Below, one piece after another: positions 42,154-51,517 of a DNA stretch of 64,000 nucleotides (its first letter is position 1; each line of letters begins with the position of its first letter). Made by a program: the position numbers and the translations under genes. This DNA is from Spongiactinospora sp. TRM90649 (GTDB taxonomy: Bacteria; Actinomycetota; Actinomycetes; Streptosporangiales; Streptosporangiaceae). A model generated the notes under the pieces. That model ran no database searches, was not told the origin of the DNA, and saw nothing but the letters and a program-made list of their open reading frames with translations. The stretch is from contig NZ_JARLTC010000045.1 of assembly GCF_029382225.1 (NCBI RefSeq), forward strand, positions 1 to 64,000, written 5' to 3'.

Positions 42154-42459
42154 TCAGCGAGTCACGGACGGCGCGCCCACCCGGCCGATGACGCCCTTCA
42201 CCCCGGCGCCGCACCGCTGAGTCACGACCCGGCCGCCGGGACGGCGAACGCCACCGACGTCCGCACACCCCTTCGTCCGGGCCTTCAGCCGCAGCAGCGT
42301 CGACTTGAACGGATCTCCCGCCTCGGGACCATGGAAGTCGGGAGCGCCGACCGGCGGCGGCTCAACGGACGCGGAGGCGGCCGGAATCCCGTGGCCACCG
42401 AACGCCACGGCGGCGCCGAGAACGACCACGGCGAGACGCCTGGCCAGTACGAAATGCAT
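42154..42459 (-). CDS. Small secreted hypothetical protein
   Basis: The 101-residue protein starts at ATG 42459, which follows AAGGAG at ideal spacing. The signal peptide is A-R-R-L-A-V-V-V-L-G-A-A-V-A-F-G-G-H-G, with cleavage near P-A-A-S-A-S. The mature part is Gly/Pro/Arg-rich with two Cys residues (T-K-G-C-A-D and T-Q-R-C-G) that could form one disulfide. No family is recognised. The DNA on its other side (41811-42153) contains a short palindrome, ataacgagcgttat (41967-41980), and plus-strand -35/-10-like elements (ttgaac/tatgct) but no supported gene. Confidence 0.6.
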   Translation of the reverse strand: MHFVLARRLAVVVLGAAVAFGGHGIPAASASVEPPPVGAPDFHGPEAGDPFKSTLLRLKARTKGCADVGGVRRPGGRVVTQRCGAGVKGVIGRVGAPSVTR

Positions 42460-42593
42460 GAGCTCTCCTTGTGATGTCACGTGCACCTGGACATCGCTCA
42501 AGGTAGGCGATCGATAACTCTGTGTAAATAGCGCGCAACGCCGCCGGGATCGCTAGGCTACGCGGATCATCGAGCCGCGAACGGGTGAGGGCG

Positions 42594-43235
42594 ATGGACA
42601 CGGACGGACGAATCCAACGGGCCGGGCTTCTCTACCAACGCGCGATCTTCAACGGTGATCAGAACGCCCTGACCGACGCGGACCGCGAACTCGACGCGGT
42701 CGAAGCCGACCTCGCCCTCGCCCGGGGCCGCGTCCTGCACGGCCGCTTCCTGGAGGAACGCCGGGAGAACCCACACGAACTCCCCCTGTTCGAACGCGCC
42801 GCCGACCTGTACCGCACCCTCGGCGACAAGCGCGGCGAGGGCGAGGCCCTGTTCTGGATCGCCTGCTTCCACCAGCTCGTCCGCGGCGACGACGCCACCG
42901 CCGGCCCGCTCTTCGAACGAGCCGATGAGATCGCGACCCAGGCGGCCGACGACGACACCCGCTCAGAGGTCCTCCGCCACCAGGGCATCGCGGCCCACAA
43001 GGCAGGCCACCTCGACAAGGCCCGCGACCACCTGGAGGAGTCAACCCGCCTCCGCCGCGAGTCCGGCCACCTCCCCGGCGTCGCCGCCAACCAGGTCGGC
43101 CTCATCTACATCGCCATAGCCCAGGGCCGCCACGAAGACGCCCGCACCCTGGCGGATGAGGCCCGCACCATCGCCCACACCACCGACTCCACCCGCCTCC
43201 TCCACCAAATCGAAGAAGCCACCACCAACCTCTAA
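42594..43235 (+). CDS. TPR-containing protein
   Basis: The 213-residue soluble all-helical protein starts at ATG 42594 (RBS GTGAGGG). Helix pairs such as L-F-E-R-A-A-D-L-Y-R-T-L-G-D-K-R, G-E-A-L-F-W-I-A-C-F-H and A-R-D-H-L-E-E-S-T-R-L-R-R-E-S-G form about five TPR units. It has no catalytic domain and is likely a protein-interaction module. It is divergent from the small secreted protein gene; no functional partner can be inferred. Confidence 0.75.
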   Translation: MDTDGRIQRAGLLYQRAIFNGDQNALTDADRELDAVEADLALARGRVLHGRFLEERRENPHELPLFERAADLYRTLGDKRGEGEALFWIACFHQLVRGDDATAGPLFERADEIATQAADDDTRSEVLRHQGIAAHKAGHLDKARDHLEESTRLRRESGHLPGVAANQVGLIYIAIAQGRHEDARTLADEARTIAHTTDSTRLLHQIEEATTNL

Positions 43236-43814
43236 CCCCCACCCCCTCCGCCCAGCGGAACCAACGTCCGCCCTCGCCTCCGCCCAGCAAGCCTCCAAAC
43301 CGCACCACCCGAAGGCCGCGCCCAGGCACTGCGCCGCACAGCTGAGCACCGCCATCACCCGGCCCCACCTGACCAGCACCATCGCCTCGATAGCCAAGAT
43401 GGCCAACCGCATCCCGTGGTGACTGTTCTGAAGAGGTGGGCTTTGCCTCAGTCGCACGACTTGCCATGATCCACGAGTGCCCACCGACATAGTGTTCTTC
43501 CTCGCCCCTGATGACGAGACCGCCACCGAGACGCGCCTCAGGGGGCCAGGGCGGGCACTTCCATCATTGACCTGCCACGGCATCGACGAGACATCCAGCC
43601 CTAGGGCGAGAAGCTGCCACCCGCGCGGACGGCACACGAGCACCACCGGCATCGGGCGCAGCCCGTCATAAAGACACGTAGCCCGAGCGCAGCGAGGCCA
43701 ATTGGGCACCGACCCGCGCGTACGGCAACGGCTTGCGCGGAACGCGGCAGCAGGCATGTGCGGGGCGCGATATCGAGGCGGCCCCGCGCGTACGACAACC
43801 GGGGCGGGCCGGGG
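43236..43814. other. Gene-poor stretch, possible degenerate fragment
   Basis: No complete gene is supported. A GTG at 43477 opens a short plus-strand peptide (P-T-D-I-V-F-F-L-A-P-D-D-E-T-A) with protein-like composition for about 40 codons, followed by shadow sequence. It may be the 5' remnant of a lost gene. A short sequence, cgcgcgtacg, appears twice (near 43710 and 43785). Confidence 0.35.
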
Positions 43815-44798
43815 CTAGGGGCGGATGGCTCCGACGAAGCGGCTGTTGCCGTAGGAGCTGAGGGGGGTGATCTTGACGACGTCGCCCGTTTGCGGGGCGT
43901 GGACCATCTTGCCGCCGCCCGCGTAGATGCCCACGTGCCCGAGGCCGTGGCTGAAGAGGAGGTCGCCCGGTTCGAGGGCGTTCATGTTGACCTTGCGCTT
44001 GGCGCCCCAGGCCCACTGCTGCCAGGTGGTGCGCGGCAGGGTGACGCCGCCGGCACGCCAGGAGGCCTGGGTGAGGCCGGAGCAGTCCCAGCCGCTGGGC
44101 CCGGTGCCGCCGTACCTGTACGGCTTGCCGAGCTGGGCGTAGGCAAAGGCGAGCACCTGGCGGGCGTTGCCAGAGGCGCTGCCCGTGTACTTCATGCCCT
44201 GGCTGTCCGGGTTGCCCTTGTTGTAACTGTTGAGGCGGCGCAGCAGTTTGGTCTGCTGCTTGATGAGCTCCTCGACCTTCTTCTTCTCGTCCTCGATCTC
44301 GTCCACCGTGGCCTTGGCCTCGTCGAGGGCCTTCTCCGCGGCGGTGCGCTTGGCGCGCAGGTCGCGGTTGGCGACGTCGAAGGCGTTGAGGGACTGCGAT
44401 CGGGACGCCGTGAGCTGGCTGACGGACGCGAGGCCGCCGAGCATGGTGCCGGGGTTCTGCTGGGTGAGCAGGCCGGGCCAGCTCGCGAGTTCGCCGCCCT
44501 GGTAGGCCGTAACGGCCATGCCGACGAGCTGACGGCGCAGGCCGTCCACGGTTTTGAGCTGCTTGGTGTATTCGGTGTTCAGCGACGCATACTTCTTCTT
44601 GGCCTTCTGCTGCTTGTCGGTGGCCGTGTTGTACTGGTCGACCACCTTGTCGGCCTGCGCGTTGAGCTTCGCCAGCTTGGCCCTTGCCTGCGCGAGCGTC
44701 GGCCGCGGGTCGGCGGCGGCGGCTCCGGCGAACGGGACAGTCAAGGTGACGAGAACCAGTCCGGCGGCGACGGGAACCCGTGCGATCCTCACCTGCAC
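43815..44798 (-). CDS. NlpC/P60 endopeptidase with N-terminal coiled coil (RipA-like)
   Basis: The 327-residue protein starts at GTG 44798, preceded by AAAGGAG. Signal peptide: V-P-V-A-A-G-L-V-L-V-T-L-T-V-P-F-A-G-A-A-A-A. A long coiled coil (about residues 30-190) contains L-N-A-Q-A-D-K-V-V-D-Q-Y-N and E-I-E-D-E-K-K-K-V-E-E-L-I. The C-terminal NlpC/P60 domain has the triad G-W-D-C-S-G-L-T-Q, G-H-V-G-I-Y-A-G and M-V-H-A-P. It resembles RipA/PcsB-type divisome hydrolases. It probably corresponds to the Rv2190c orthologue in the conserved block (inference). No riboswitch is visible before this copy. Confidence 0.85.
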   Translation of the reverse strand: MQVRIARVPVAAGLVLVTLTVPFAGAAAADPRPTLAQARAKLAKLNAQADKVVDQYNTATDKQQKAKKKYASLNTEYTKQLKTVDGLRRQLVGMAVTAYQGGELASWPGLLTQQNPGTMLGGLASVSQLTASRSQSLNAFDVANRDLRAKRTAAEKALDEAKATVDEIEDEKKKVEELIKQQTKLLRRLNSYNKGNPDSQGMKYTGSASGNARQVLAFAYAQLGKPYRYGGTGPSGWDCSGLTQASWRAGGVTLPRTTWQQWAWGAKRKVNMNALEPGDLLFSHGLGHVGIYAGGGKMVHAPQTGDVVKITPLSSYGNSRFVGAIRP

Positions 44799-45039
44799 CA
44801 ACCCAACTCCTTTAAACATCAGAACCTGGGGCGAAATAGTACAGAAGTATGCAGGTGCGGCTCACGCTTTCCGAGTGATTCGAGTGATCTACGTGGTGCC
44901 CGCTCTGCCCCTTCCGGGGATGTGACACGCCAACGGTAGACCCAGGGGAGGCCATGAGCGGCCCAAGTATCGGTAAAGGGTCGGCAAATGCCCGCGAGTC
45001 GGCTGGACCACCCCAGAACCGGACCAGCCTAGAAAGTTG

Positions 45040-46362
45040 TCAGGCGCGGCCGAGGCGGCGCAACAGCAGCGAGGACTGCACCGGGCGGGCGCCCATCCGC
45101 CGCACCGAGTCGGCCACCTCGCGGTCGGAGGACACCACCGCGATGGCCCGCCCCGACGGCTCGGCCCGCACGAGCTGGCGGATCAAATCGTCGGCGATCT
45201 GGCCGGGCGCGCTGAACATCACCCGTACCCCACGGGGCGCGGCGACCGGCACCGGGCCGTTCAGCTCCGCGCCGTCGAAGACGCAGGTGACCTCGACGCG
45301 GGTCTGGGCGACCAGGCCGCCCAGGCCGGTGAGCAGGCGGGTGCGCTGGTCGGCCAGGGTGAGCGTGCCGTAGCCGGTCTTGGTGACGTTGTAGCCGTCG
45401 ATGATCAGATGCACCTGCGGCAGCGCCATCAACTGGTCGAGCAGGGCCGGGTCGTCGTCGGCCAGGGCACGGGCCGGGACGGCGCGCACCCCCGGACGGT
45501 CGGGCGCCACCGCGCTCACCGTGTCGGCCGGTCTGCTGATCGTGGAGGGCAGCGCGAGCTCCCGGCGCAGGCCCGCCGCGGCGTCCTGCAGGGCGTCCAG
45601 GAGCACCCGCACGCGGGTGTCCTCGGCGCTGCGCCCCTCGCGGGCGGCCCGGCGGCCCGTTTCGAGCTGCCGTTCGGCCTCGGCGAGCCGTTCGCGGGTA
45701 CGGCGCAGCTCGGTCTCGGCGGCGCTGCCCGCCGAGGACAGCGCGACCCGCGCCTCCTCAGCGTGCGCCGCGTGCTCGGCGGCCCTGCTCTCGGCCGTCT
45801 TGCCGCGCTCCCGCGCGTCGTGCAGCTTGCGGCGCAGGTCGGCGTTCTCCGCGCGGCTGGCCTTGAGCTGCTCGCGGATCCGGTCGATCTCCTCCTTCGC
45901 CGCCGTCTTCTGCGCGGCCAGTTGCTCGCGCAGCCTGGCGATGGTCTGCTCATGCGCGGAGTCCTCGGCGGCGGCGGCCACGCGGGCGAGGTCGGTGCGC
46001 GCCGCCTCGACCATGTCGGGCCAGCCGGGCGGGCGGGTCAGGTAGGCCGCGGCGGCGACGAGCACCGGGTCGGCGGCGGGCGGGACGGTGCCCTCGGCCA
46101 GGCTGGCCACCAGCTCGGGCCAGCCGTCGGACAGGGCCTCCGCGACGACCTCGCGGAACTCCTTGTCGGTCTCCAACTGCGCGGCGATCGGCGTGCCGCC
46201 CAGCTTGGCGCGCTTGCGCGGCTCGAACCTGGCGATGCCCCGCAACGGGGCGGGCACCGAGGTCACGGGGATGCTGCCGAGCACCTGGGCCGCGAGATCG
46301 ACCACGTGGAGCCTGACTTGCTCGGGCAGCGGACGAGACAGGCCCTCATCGGCTGAACTCAT
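45040..46362 (-). CDS. NYN-domain (YacP-like) putative RNA-binding nuclease with coiled coil
   Basis: The 440-residue protein has three parts: an N-terminal helical region (residues 1-125), a long coiled coil (about 130-260, such as R-L-R-E-Q-L-A-A-Q-K-T-A-A-K-E-E-I), and a C-terminal NYN/PIN-like domain. The last opens with V-H-L-I-I-D-G-Y-N-V-T-K, then V-T-C-V-F-D-G-A-E and V-V-S-S-D-R-E-V-A-D. The Asp residues of a metal-dependent nuclease site are present. The family is found across actinobacteria; a role in RNA turnover is inferred. Confidence 0.82.
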   Translation of the reverse strand: MSSADEGLSRPLPEQVRLHVVDLAAQVLGSIPVTSVPAPLRGIARFEPRKRAKLGGTPIAAQLETDKEFREVVAEALSDGWPELVASLAEGTVPPAADPVLVAAAAYLTRPPGWPDMVEAARTDLARVAAAAEDSAHEQTIARLREQLAAQKTAAKEEIDRIREQLKASRAENADLRRKLHDARERGKTAESRAAEHAAHAEEARVALSSAGSAAETELRRTRERLAEAERQLETGRRAAREGRSAEDTRVRVLLDALQDAAAGLRRELALPSTISRPADTVSAVAPDRPGVRAVPARALADDDPALLDQLMALPQVHLIIDGYNVTKTGYGTLTLADQRTRLLTGLGGLVAQTRVEVTCVFDGAELNGPVPVAAPRGVRVMFSAPGQIADDLIRQLVRAEPSGRAIAVVSSDREVADSVRRMGARPVQSSLLLRRLGRA

Positions 46363-46469
46363 CCCATGTCCCCTCAGCCCTCGTCAGGCACCCTTTCGAA
46401 AAGAATCGTCTATCAGACAAGGGTACGGCCGTCACACAACTGACTTGGCCGGTGACAAGGGGACGAGCG

Positions 46470-47186
46470 CTAACCGTGACCGGCGTCGTGGACGGTCAGC
46501 GCGATCTGCACGCGGTTGTTCAGCTCCATCTTGGTCAAAATCCGGGAAACGTGCGCTTTGACGGTGGCCACGCTCATGAACAGCTCGGCGGCGATCTCCG
46601 CGTTGGAGCCGCCCCTGCCGACGGCCAGCGCGACCTCCACCTCGCGTTCGCTCAGCCGGTCGAGCAGCGCCCGCGCGCGGCCTTGGCGGTCGCCGGGGGC
46701 CGAGTCGGCCACATGGGAGATGAGCTGCCTGGTCACGGCGGGTGACAGGATCGGTTCGCCCTCGGCCACCCGGCGGATCGCGCCGACCAGTTCGCCGGGC
46801 GGGGTGTCCTTCAGCAGGAACCCGGCGGCCCCGGCGCGCAGCGCCCGCAGCACCTGGGCGTCGGCGTGGAAGGTGGTCAGGATGACGACCTCGGGCGGGC
46901 GCGGCCGGGCGCGCAGCCGTTCGGTGGCCGAAAGGCCGTCCACCTTGGGCATCCTGATGTCCATCAGCACGATGTCGGGGCGGTGCCGCTCGACCAGCGC
47001 GGGCACCTCGTCGCCGTCGGCGGCCTCGCCCAGCACGGCGATCTCGGGCACCCCGCCGAGGATCATGCTCAGGCCGGCGCGCACCAGCGCGTCGTCGTCC
47101 ACGATGAGCACGCCGATGGGGCTCCCGCCAGAACGACCGCCGGATCGACCAGTGGAATGCCCGGTGGAACCCGTCGCGCTGTTCAT
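46470..47186 (-). CDS. NarL/LuxR-type response regulator
   Basis: The 238-residue protein starts at ATG 47186, overlapping the kinase stop (ATGA), so translation is coupled. The receiver domain has I-V-D-D-D-A-L-V-R, the phospho-acceptor Asp in I-V-L-M-D-I-R-M-P-K-V-D-G, and I-L-T-T-F and L-K-D-T-P. The C-terminal LuxR HTH contains L-S-E-R-E-V-E-V-A-L-A-V-G-R-G and A-T-V-K-A-H-V-S-R-I-L. It is the cognate partner of the sensor kinase at 47183-48385. Regulon unknown. Confidence 0.9.
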   Translation of the reverse strand: MNSATGSTGHSTGRSGGRSGGSPIGVLIVDDDALVRAGLSMILGGVPEIAVLGEAADGDEVPALVERHRPDIVLMDIRMPKVDGLSATERLRARPRPPEVVILTTFHADAQVLRALRAGAAGFLLKDTPPGELVGAIRRVAEGEPILSPAVTRQLISHVADSAPGDRQGRARALLDRLSEREVEVALAVGRGGSNAEIAAELFMSVATVKAHVSRILTKMELNNRVQIALTVHDAGHG

Positions 47187-48385
47187 GCCGGCCACGGTAG
47201 CCAGGCGGCCAGGACGTAGTCGCCATCGGGGGCGAGGCCGTGCTCCAGCCGTCCGCCCGCGAGGCTGGCGCGCTCGGCGAGGCCGATCAGCCCGGTGCCG
47301 CTGCCTGGGATGGCCGGACGGCGGGCGACCGGCCGGGGATGCCCGCGGGTCTCGCGGGCGTGGTTGCGGATCTCGACGCTCAGGCCGTCGCCGGGCGACC
47401 CCTCGACGGCCACGGACGCCCGTTCGTCCGGCGCGTGCTTGCGCGCGTTGGTGAGCCCTTCCTGAACGACCCGGTAGACCGTACGGCCGAGCGCCGCCGG
47501 GACCTCGGCCTTGCCCGGCACCTCGACCGAGAGATCGACGCGCGTTCCCGCCCGGACCGACTCCTGCACCAGCTCGCGCAGGTCGGCCAGCGTCGGCTGC
47601 GGCGGCTCCGGGGCCTCCCCCTCGCTGCCCTGCCGCAGCACCCCGATGACCGCCCGCAGGTCCTGCAGCGCCTCGTGGGCGCTGGACCTGATCGCGGCGG
47701 CGGCCGTGGCGACGTCGCCGGGGGCGGCGTCGCGCCGGAACTCCAGCGCCCCGGCGTGCAGGCTGAGCAGCGACAGCCGGTGGGCCAGCACGTCGTGCAT
47801 CTCACGGGCGATGCGCTCGCGTTCCAGCCGCCTGGCCTGCTCGGCCGACTGCGCGGCCTGGTGGTGCAGGGACAGGACGAGCTGCCGCCTGGAGCGCACG
47901 AGCATCCCCCAGGCGACCACCATCAGACAGGCGATCCCGGACACCACGATCGTGCCGCTGACGCCGAGTTCGGCGTCGGGGTGCAGCCAGGCGTAGGGGA
48001 TCACGGCCAGCAGGTGCGGCACCATGACCAGCACGACGTATCGGAAGGGCCGGTGCACCGCGACCGTGAAGATCGCGATCACCAGCGGCCCCGAGACCAG
48101 CAGTGAGAACGTGGACAGCGGCGCGAACGCCAGTGCCAGCGCCACCGGCCATCTGCGCCGGGCCCAGACCGCCGCGCAGGACAGCGCGCCGAGGATCTCC
48201 TCGGTGAGCACCAGGGGGCGCGGCGCGCCGGTCAGGTCGCCGTGCACGCTCAGCGTGAACGCGCAGGCCAGCAGGAACAGCACGATGTCGACGAACCAGT
48301 CGCGCGGGGAACGCCGGACGGGCCCCGACCGCTCGTCCGGCGAGCCGATCAGGACCGAGGGCAGCAACCACCGGTACTCGACCAT
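47183..48385 (-). CDS. NarL-system sensor histidine kinase
   Basis: The 400-residue protein has five to six N-terminal transmembrane helices (residues ~30-165). The HisKA_3 dimerisation domain holds E-R-I-A-R-E-M-H-D-V-L-A-H-R-L (the phosphorylated His) near residue 200. The HATPase carries V-Y-R-V-V-Q-E-G-L-T-N-A-R-K-H-A and S-G-T-G-L-I-G-L-A-E-R. It forms a two-component pair with the overlapping response regulator; the signal is unknown. Confidence 0.9.
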   Translation of the reverse strand: MVEYRWLLPSVLIGSPDERSGPVRRSPRDWFVDIVLFLLACAFTLSVHGDLTGAPRPLVLTEEILGALSCAAVWARRRWPVALALAFAPLSTFSLLVSGPLVIAIFTVAVHRPFRYVVLVMVPHLLAVIPYAWLHPDAELGVSGTIVVSGIACLMVVAWGMLVRSRRQLVLSLHHQAAQSAEQARRLERERIAREMHDVLAHRLSLLSLHAGALEFRRDAAPGDVATAAAAIRSSAHEALQDLRAVIGVLRQGSEGEAPEPPQPTLADLRELVQESVRAGTRVDLSVEVPGKAEVPAALGRTVYRVVQEGLTNARKHAPDERASVAVEGSPGDGLSVEIRNHARETRGHPRPVARRPAIPGSGTGLIGLAERASLAGGRLEHGLAPDGDYVLAAWLPWPA

Positions 48386-48497
48386 TCTCAGTGCAGGTTA
48401 TGGCCTCCTTCGGACACCGCGACAGCTACCAAAGTCGATGTCCGAGCCGCCTTCCGGCCGACGCGACGGAGGCGCGGGCTCGGCGATCGTCGATGAC

Positions 48498-48716
48498 ATG
48501 AAGGCAATACTGGAGATCGCCGGGTTGCTCTGCCTGGTCCAGGCGGTCGGCGGCGCGCTGAACAACCTGACGGACGGCTCGCCGAGCTGGTTCCTGGTCA
48601 ACCACGTGGCCCTGTTCAGGGGATACGAGATCTTCGCCAGCATCGCCCTGGGCGTGCTCGGGGTGGCCCTGTGGGCGGCGGGCCGCTCGATCGGCCGGGC
48701 CCGAGAGAAGGGCTGA
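48498..48716 (+). CDS. Small two-helix membrane protein
   Basis: The 72-residue protein starts at ATG 48498. Hydrophobic segments: I-L-E-I-A-G-L-L-C-L-V-Q-A-V-G-G-A-L and I-F-A-S-I-A-L-G-V-L-G-V-A-L-W-A-A-G. A basic tail ends two bases before the PH-domain gene start (48720). The tight spacing implies a three-gene operon. Function unknown. Confidence 0.65.
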   Translation: MKAILEIAGLLCLVQAVGGALNNLTDGSPSWFLVNHVALFRGYEIFASIALGVLGVALWAAGRSIGRAREKG

Positions 48717-48719
48717 GCG

Positions 48720-49205
48720 ATGCTGGACCTGCGGCCCCCGCGCAATCAGGCCGACCCCCGCGCCATCGCCTGGTGGACCGTCCAGGGCCTGGTGGCGACG
48801 GCACTGCTGGCGATTCCGGCCCTGGTGGCGTTCGCGCTGCTCACCGACCGTCCCGGGTGGCTGGCGGCACTGCTCGGCGCGCTGTGCGCGGGGCTGCTCG
48901 CGCTGGCGCTGGTGGGGCCGAGGGCGCAATACCGGTTCTCTCGCTGGGAGGTCACGGACCAGGCGGTCTACACCTGCTCGGGGTGGTTGTTCCGGTCCTG
49001 GAGGATCGCGCCGATGTCGCGTATCCAGACGGTGGACACCGCCCGCGGCCCGCTCCAGCGGCTGTTCGGGTTGTCCGACGTGACGGTGACCACCGCGTCG
49101 TCGGCGGGCGCCATCAAGATCGAGGGGCTGCACCACGCACTCGCCGACGACCTGGCCGAACGGCTCACCGCCATCACCCAGGCCACTCCTGGCGACGCCA
49201 CGTGA
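48720..49205 (+). CDS. PH-domain membrane protein (YdbS-like)
   Basis: The 161-residue protein has two transmembrane helices (residues ~15-60). A bacterial PH (bPH_2/DUF304) domain follows, with Y-R-F-S-R-W-E-V-T-D-Q-A-V-Y-T-C-S-G-W and A-P-M-S-R-I-Q-T-V-D-T-A-R-G-P-L-Q-R-L-F-G-L, the family signature. It overlaps the following PH-domain gene by 4 bp (GTGA). Bacillus YdbS/YdbT pairs are associated with resistance to antimicrobial peptides; transfer of that role here is inference. Confidence 0.82.
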   Translation: MLDLRPPRNQADPRAIAWWTVQGLVATALLAIPALVAFALLTDRPGWLAALLGALCAGLLALALVGPRAQYRFSRWEVTDQAVYTCSGWLFRSWRIAPMSRIQTVDTARGPLQRLFGLSDVTVTTASSAGAIKIEGLHHALADDLAERLTAITQATPGDAT

Positions 49206-50707
49206 GCGCCGACTGGCTGCGGCTGCACCGGCGTTCGTACGCCGCGTCCGCGGTGATGTCCCTGGCCCTCGTGGTGCCCCTGACGACGGTCCTGACCAAG
49301 GCGCTGCTGGACCGTGCGGTGGCCCCGCCCCTGGTGGCCGCCGCCGACGCCGGGGCGGCGGTGCTGATCGTGATCGGGGTGGTGGTCTACGACGTGCTCA
49401 GACTGCGCGCCACCGCCTACCGGATCACCGGCGACCGGGTGGAACTGCGCACCGGGATCATGGTGCGCGAGCACCGCTCCATCCCCCGCGACCGGGTCAG
49501 GACCGTGGATGTGACCGCCAGCCCGGTGCGCCGCGCGCTCGGGCTCGCCGTGGTCAGGCTCGGCACCGGTGAGCGGGCCGGCGCCGACCGCGCGGAGCTG
49601 ACCCTCGACCCGGTCGGACGCGCCGAGGCCGACCGGCTGCGCCGTGTCCTGCTGCACCTGGAGGCGGCTGGCGAGCCGCCCGCGCCGATCGCCGAGCTGT
49701 CCTGGGCGTGGCTCCGCTTCGCGCCGCTCACCGTGTGGGCGCTGGCGGGCGGCGCGGCGCTCGTCGGGGTCGCCAACCGGGCACTCGACCTCCTCGGGGT
49801 CGACCCGCTCGACATCGGCGCGGACGCCGGCCTGTGGGAGCGCCTGACCGCGCTGCCGCTGTGGCTGCTCGTGCCGCTGCTCCTCGCGGTCAACCTGGCG
49901 GCCGGTACGGCCGGCGCCCTGCTCCTGTTCGCCGAGTCCTGGTGGCGCTACCGCCTGGACCGCGAGCCGAACGGCACCCTGCGGCTGCGCCGGGGCATGC
50001 TCACCACCCGCTCGCTGACGCTCTCCGAGCGGCGGCTGCGCGGGGTGGAGCTGTCCGAGCCGCTGCCGCTGCGCTGGGGCGGCGGCGCCCGGGTCAAGGC
50101 GATCGTCGCCGGGCTGTCCACGGGCGGGGAGAACGAGACCGAGCGCGCCGACACGCTGACCCCGCCGGTGCCGCTCGCGGTGGCGCGACTGGTCGCCGGG
50201 GAGGTCTCCCCCGGTGATCGGCCCGCCCTGAGCTCCCACCCACGCGCGGCACGGGCCCGGCGGCTGCGGTGGGCGGCGTTCACGGTGGTCTTCCTGGCCG
50301 GTGCCGTGGCGGTGTGCGACTGGCGCATCGCCTGGGTGCCGTGGTGGGCGTGGTTCGTGCCGGCGGTGGCCGTACCGGTGGCCGCGCTTTTCGCCGCCGA
50401 CGCCTACCGCGCGCTCGGCCACGCCCTCGGCCCCCGTCACCTGATCTTCAGGTCCGGTTCCGCGGTGCGCCGCGCCATCGCGCTTGACCGGGCCGGGGTC
50501 ATCGGCTGGAACTTCCGCCAGTCGGTGTTCCAGCGCCGATCCGGCCTGGTCACGCTGGTGGCGGCCACCGCGGCCGGAAGCGGTTCGTACTCGCTCCACG
50601 ACGCCGCCGAGAACGCGGCGGTCGCGCTGGCCGACGGGGCCGTGCCCGGCCTGCTGGCCCCGTTCAGGGCCTCCGCGGGGCGCGAGGAGATCGTGACGCG
50701 TTCGTGA
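49202..50707 (+). CDS. PH-domain membrane protein (YdbT-like, multi-domain)
   Basis: The 501-residue protein starts at GTG 49202, overlapping the previous stop. It carries three bPH_2 units, each preceded by a pair of helices: R-I-T-G-D-R-V-E-L-R-T-G-I with I-P-R-D-R-V-R-T-V-D-V-T (near 70), L-R-L-R-R-G-M-L-T-T-R-S-L-T-L (near 260), and a degenerate third (H-L-I-F-R-S-G-S-A-V-R, near 420). It probably works with the preceding YdbS-like protein at the membrane. Confidence 0.82.
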   Translation: MSADWLRLHRRSYAASAVMSLALVVPLTTVLTKALLDRAVAPPLVAAADAGAAVLIVIGVVVYDVLRLRATAYRITGDRVELRTGIMVREHRSIPRDRVRTVDVTASPVRRALGLAVVRLGTGERAGADRAELTLDPVGRAEADRLRRVLLHLEAAGEPPAPIAELSWAWLRFAPLTVWALAGGAALVGVANRALDLLGVDPLDIGADAGLWERLTALPLWLLVPLLLAVNLAAGTAGALLLFAESWWRYRLDREPNGTLRLRRGMLTTRSLTLSERRLRGVELSEPLPLRWGGGARVKAIVAGLSTGGENETERADTLTPPVPLAVARLVAGEVSPGDRPALSSHPRAARARRLRWAAFTVVFLAGAVAVCDWRIAWVPWWAWFVPAVAVPVAALFAADAYRALGHALGPRHLIFRSGSAVRRAIALDRAGVIGWNFRQSVFQRRSGLVTLVAATAAGSGSYSLHDAAENAAVALADGAVPGLLAPFRASAGREEIVTRS

Positions 50708-50800
50708 CACGGGGCCAGGCAACGCCCGGACGGGCCCATAGGTACTAGAGGGCGTCCGTGCCGGTGGCACGGCCTCACCCCGGAACACGGAGGCCGCCCG

Positions 50801-51517
50801 ATGACCGACCCCGCGCCGCCCACGCCAGCCAGACCGTCCGCAGCGCCCGCGCTGTCCTGTCACGCGCTCGCCTGCGAGGCCGGTGGACGCGAGCTGTTCC
50901 GCGATCTCACCCTGGAGATCGCGGCGGGTGAGCGGATCGCGGTGGTCGGGCCGTCGGGCTCGGGCAAGACCACCTTGCTGACCACGCTGGCCGGGCTCGG
51001 CCCGCCGGTGTCCGGCCGGGTGCTCGTGGGCGGCGTGGCGCTGGCCGGGAACCCGTCGCTGCGCGCCCGGATCGCCCTGGTGTTCCAGTCCTACGGCCTG
51101 CTCACGCTGCTCACGGCGGCCGAGAACGTCGAGGTGGCGCTGCGCGCGGCGGGCCGTACGGCCCGGCAGGCCGTGAGCGACGCCGCCGGTCCCCTGACCC
51201 GGCTGGGCCTGGCACGGCACGCCGGTCACCTGATCGAGGAGCTGTCCGGCGGGCAGCAGCAACGCGTCGCGGTGGCCAGGGCGCTGGCCCTTGAACCGAG
51301 CGTGCTGCTGGCCGACGAACCCACCGCCGAGCAGGACGCCGCGCACCGCGAGATCGTGCTCGGCGAGCTGCTCGCGGTCGCCGGGCGCGGCGGCGCGCTG
51401 GTGATCGCCACCCACGACGCCGAGGTCGCCGCCCGCTGCGACCGCGTCGTGGAGCTGCGGACCGCGACCGCGAGGGCGGGCGGGGCGGGCGGCGTCGCGA
51501 CGGCGGTGACCCGATGA
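50801..51517 (+). CDS. ABC transporter ATP-binding protein (LolD/MacB-type)
   Basis: The 238-residue protein starts at ATG 50801 (RBS GGAGG). It has Walker A V-G-P-S-G-S-G-K-T-T-L-L, the signature E-L-S-G-G-Q-Q-Q-R-V-A-V-A-R-A-L-A, Walker B L-L-A-D-E-P-T-A-E-Q-D and switch His I-A-T-H-D. It overlaps the next ATPase gene by 4 bp. Together with the second ATPase and the large permease it forms one FtsX/MacB-type export system. Confidence 0.85.
   Translation: MTDPAPPTPARPSAAPALSCHALACEAGGRELFRDLTLEIAAGERIAVVGPSGSGKTTLLTTLAGLGPPVSGRVLVGGVALAGNPSLRARIALVFQSYGLLTLLTAAENVEVALRAAGRTARQAVSDAAGPLTRLGLARHAGHLIEELSGGQQQRVAVARALALEPSVLLADEPTAEQDAAHREIVLGELLAVAGRGGALVIATHDAEVAARCDRVVELRTATARAGGAGGVATAVTR

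Noticed and set aside
41942..42220. Plus-strand open frame next to promoter-like elements
   Set aside because: It has no ribosome binding site, and its His/Pro/Arg-rich composition suggests chance. The minus-strand secreted protein overlaps part of it and is better supported.
48968..51415. An 815-codon minus-strand open frame
   Set aside because: It is antisense to the PH-domain and ABC genes, with shadow composition.
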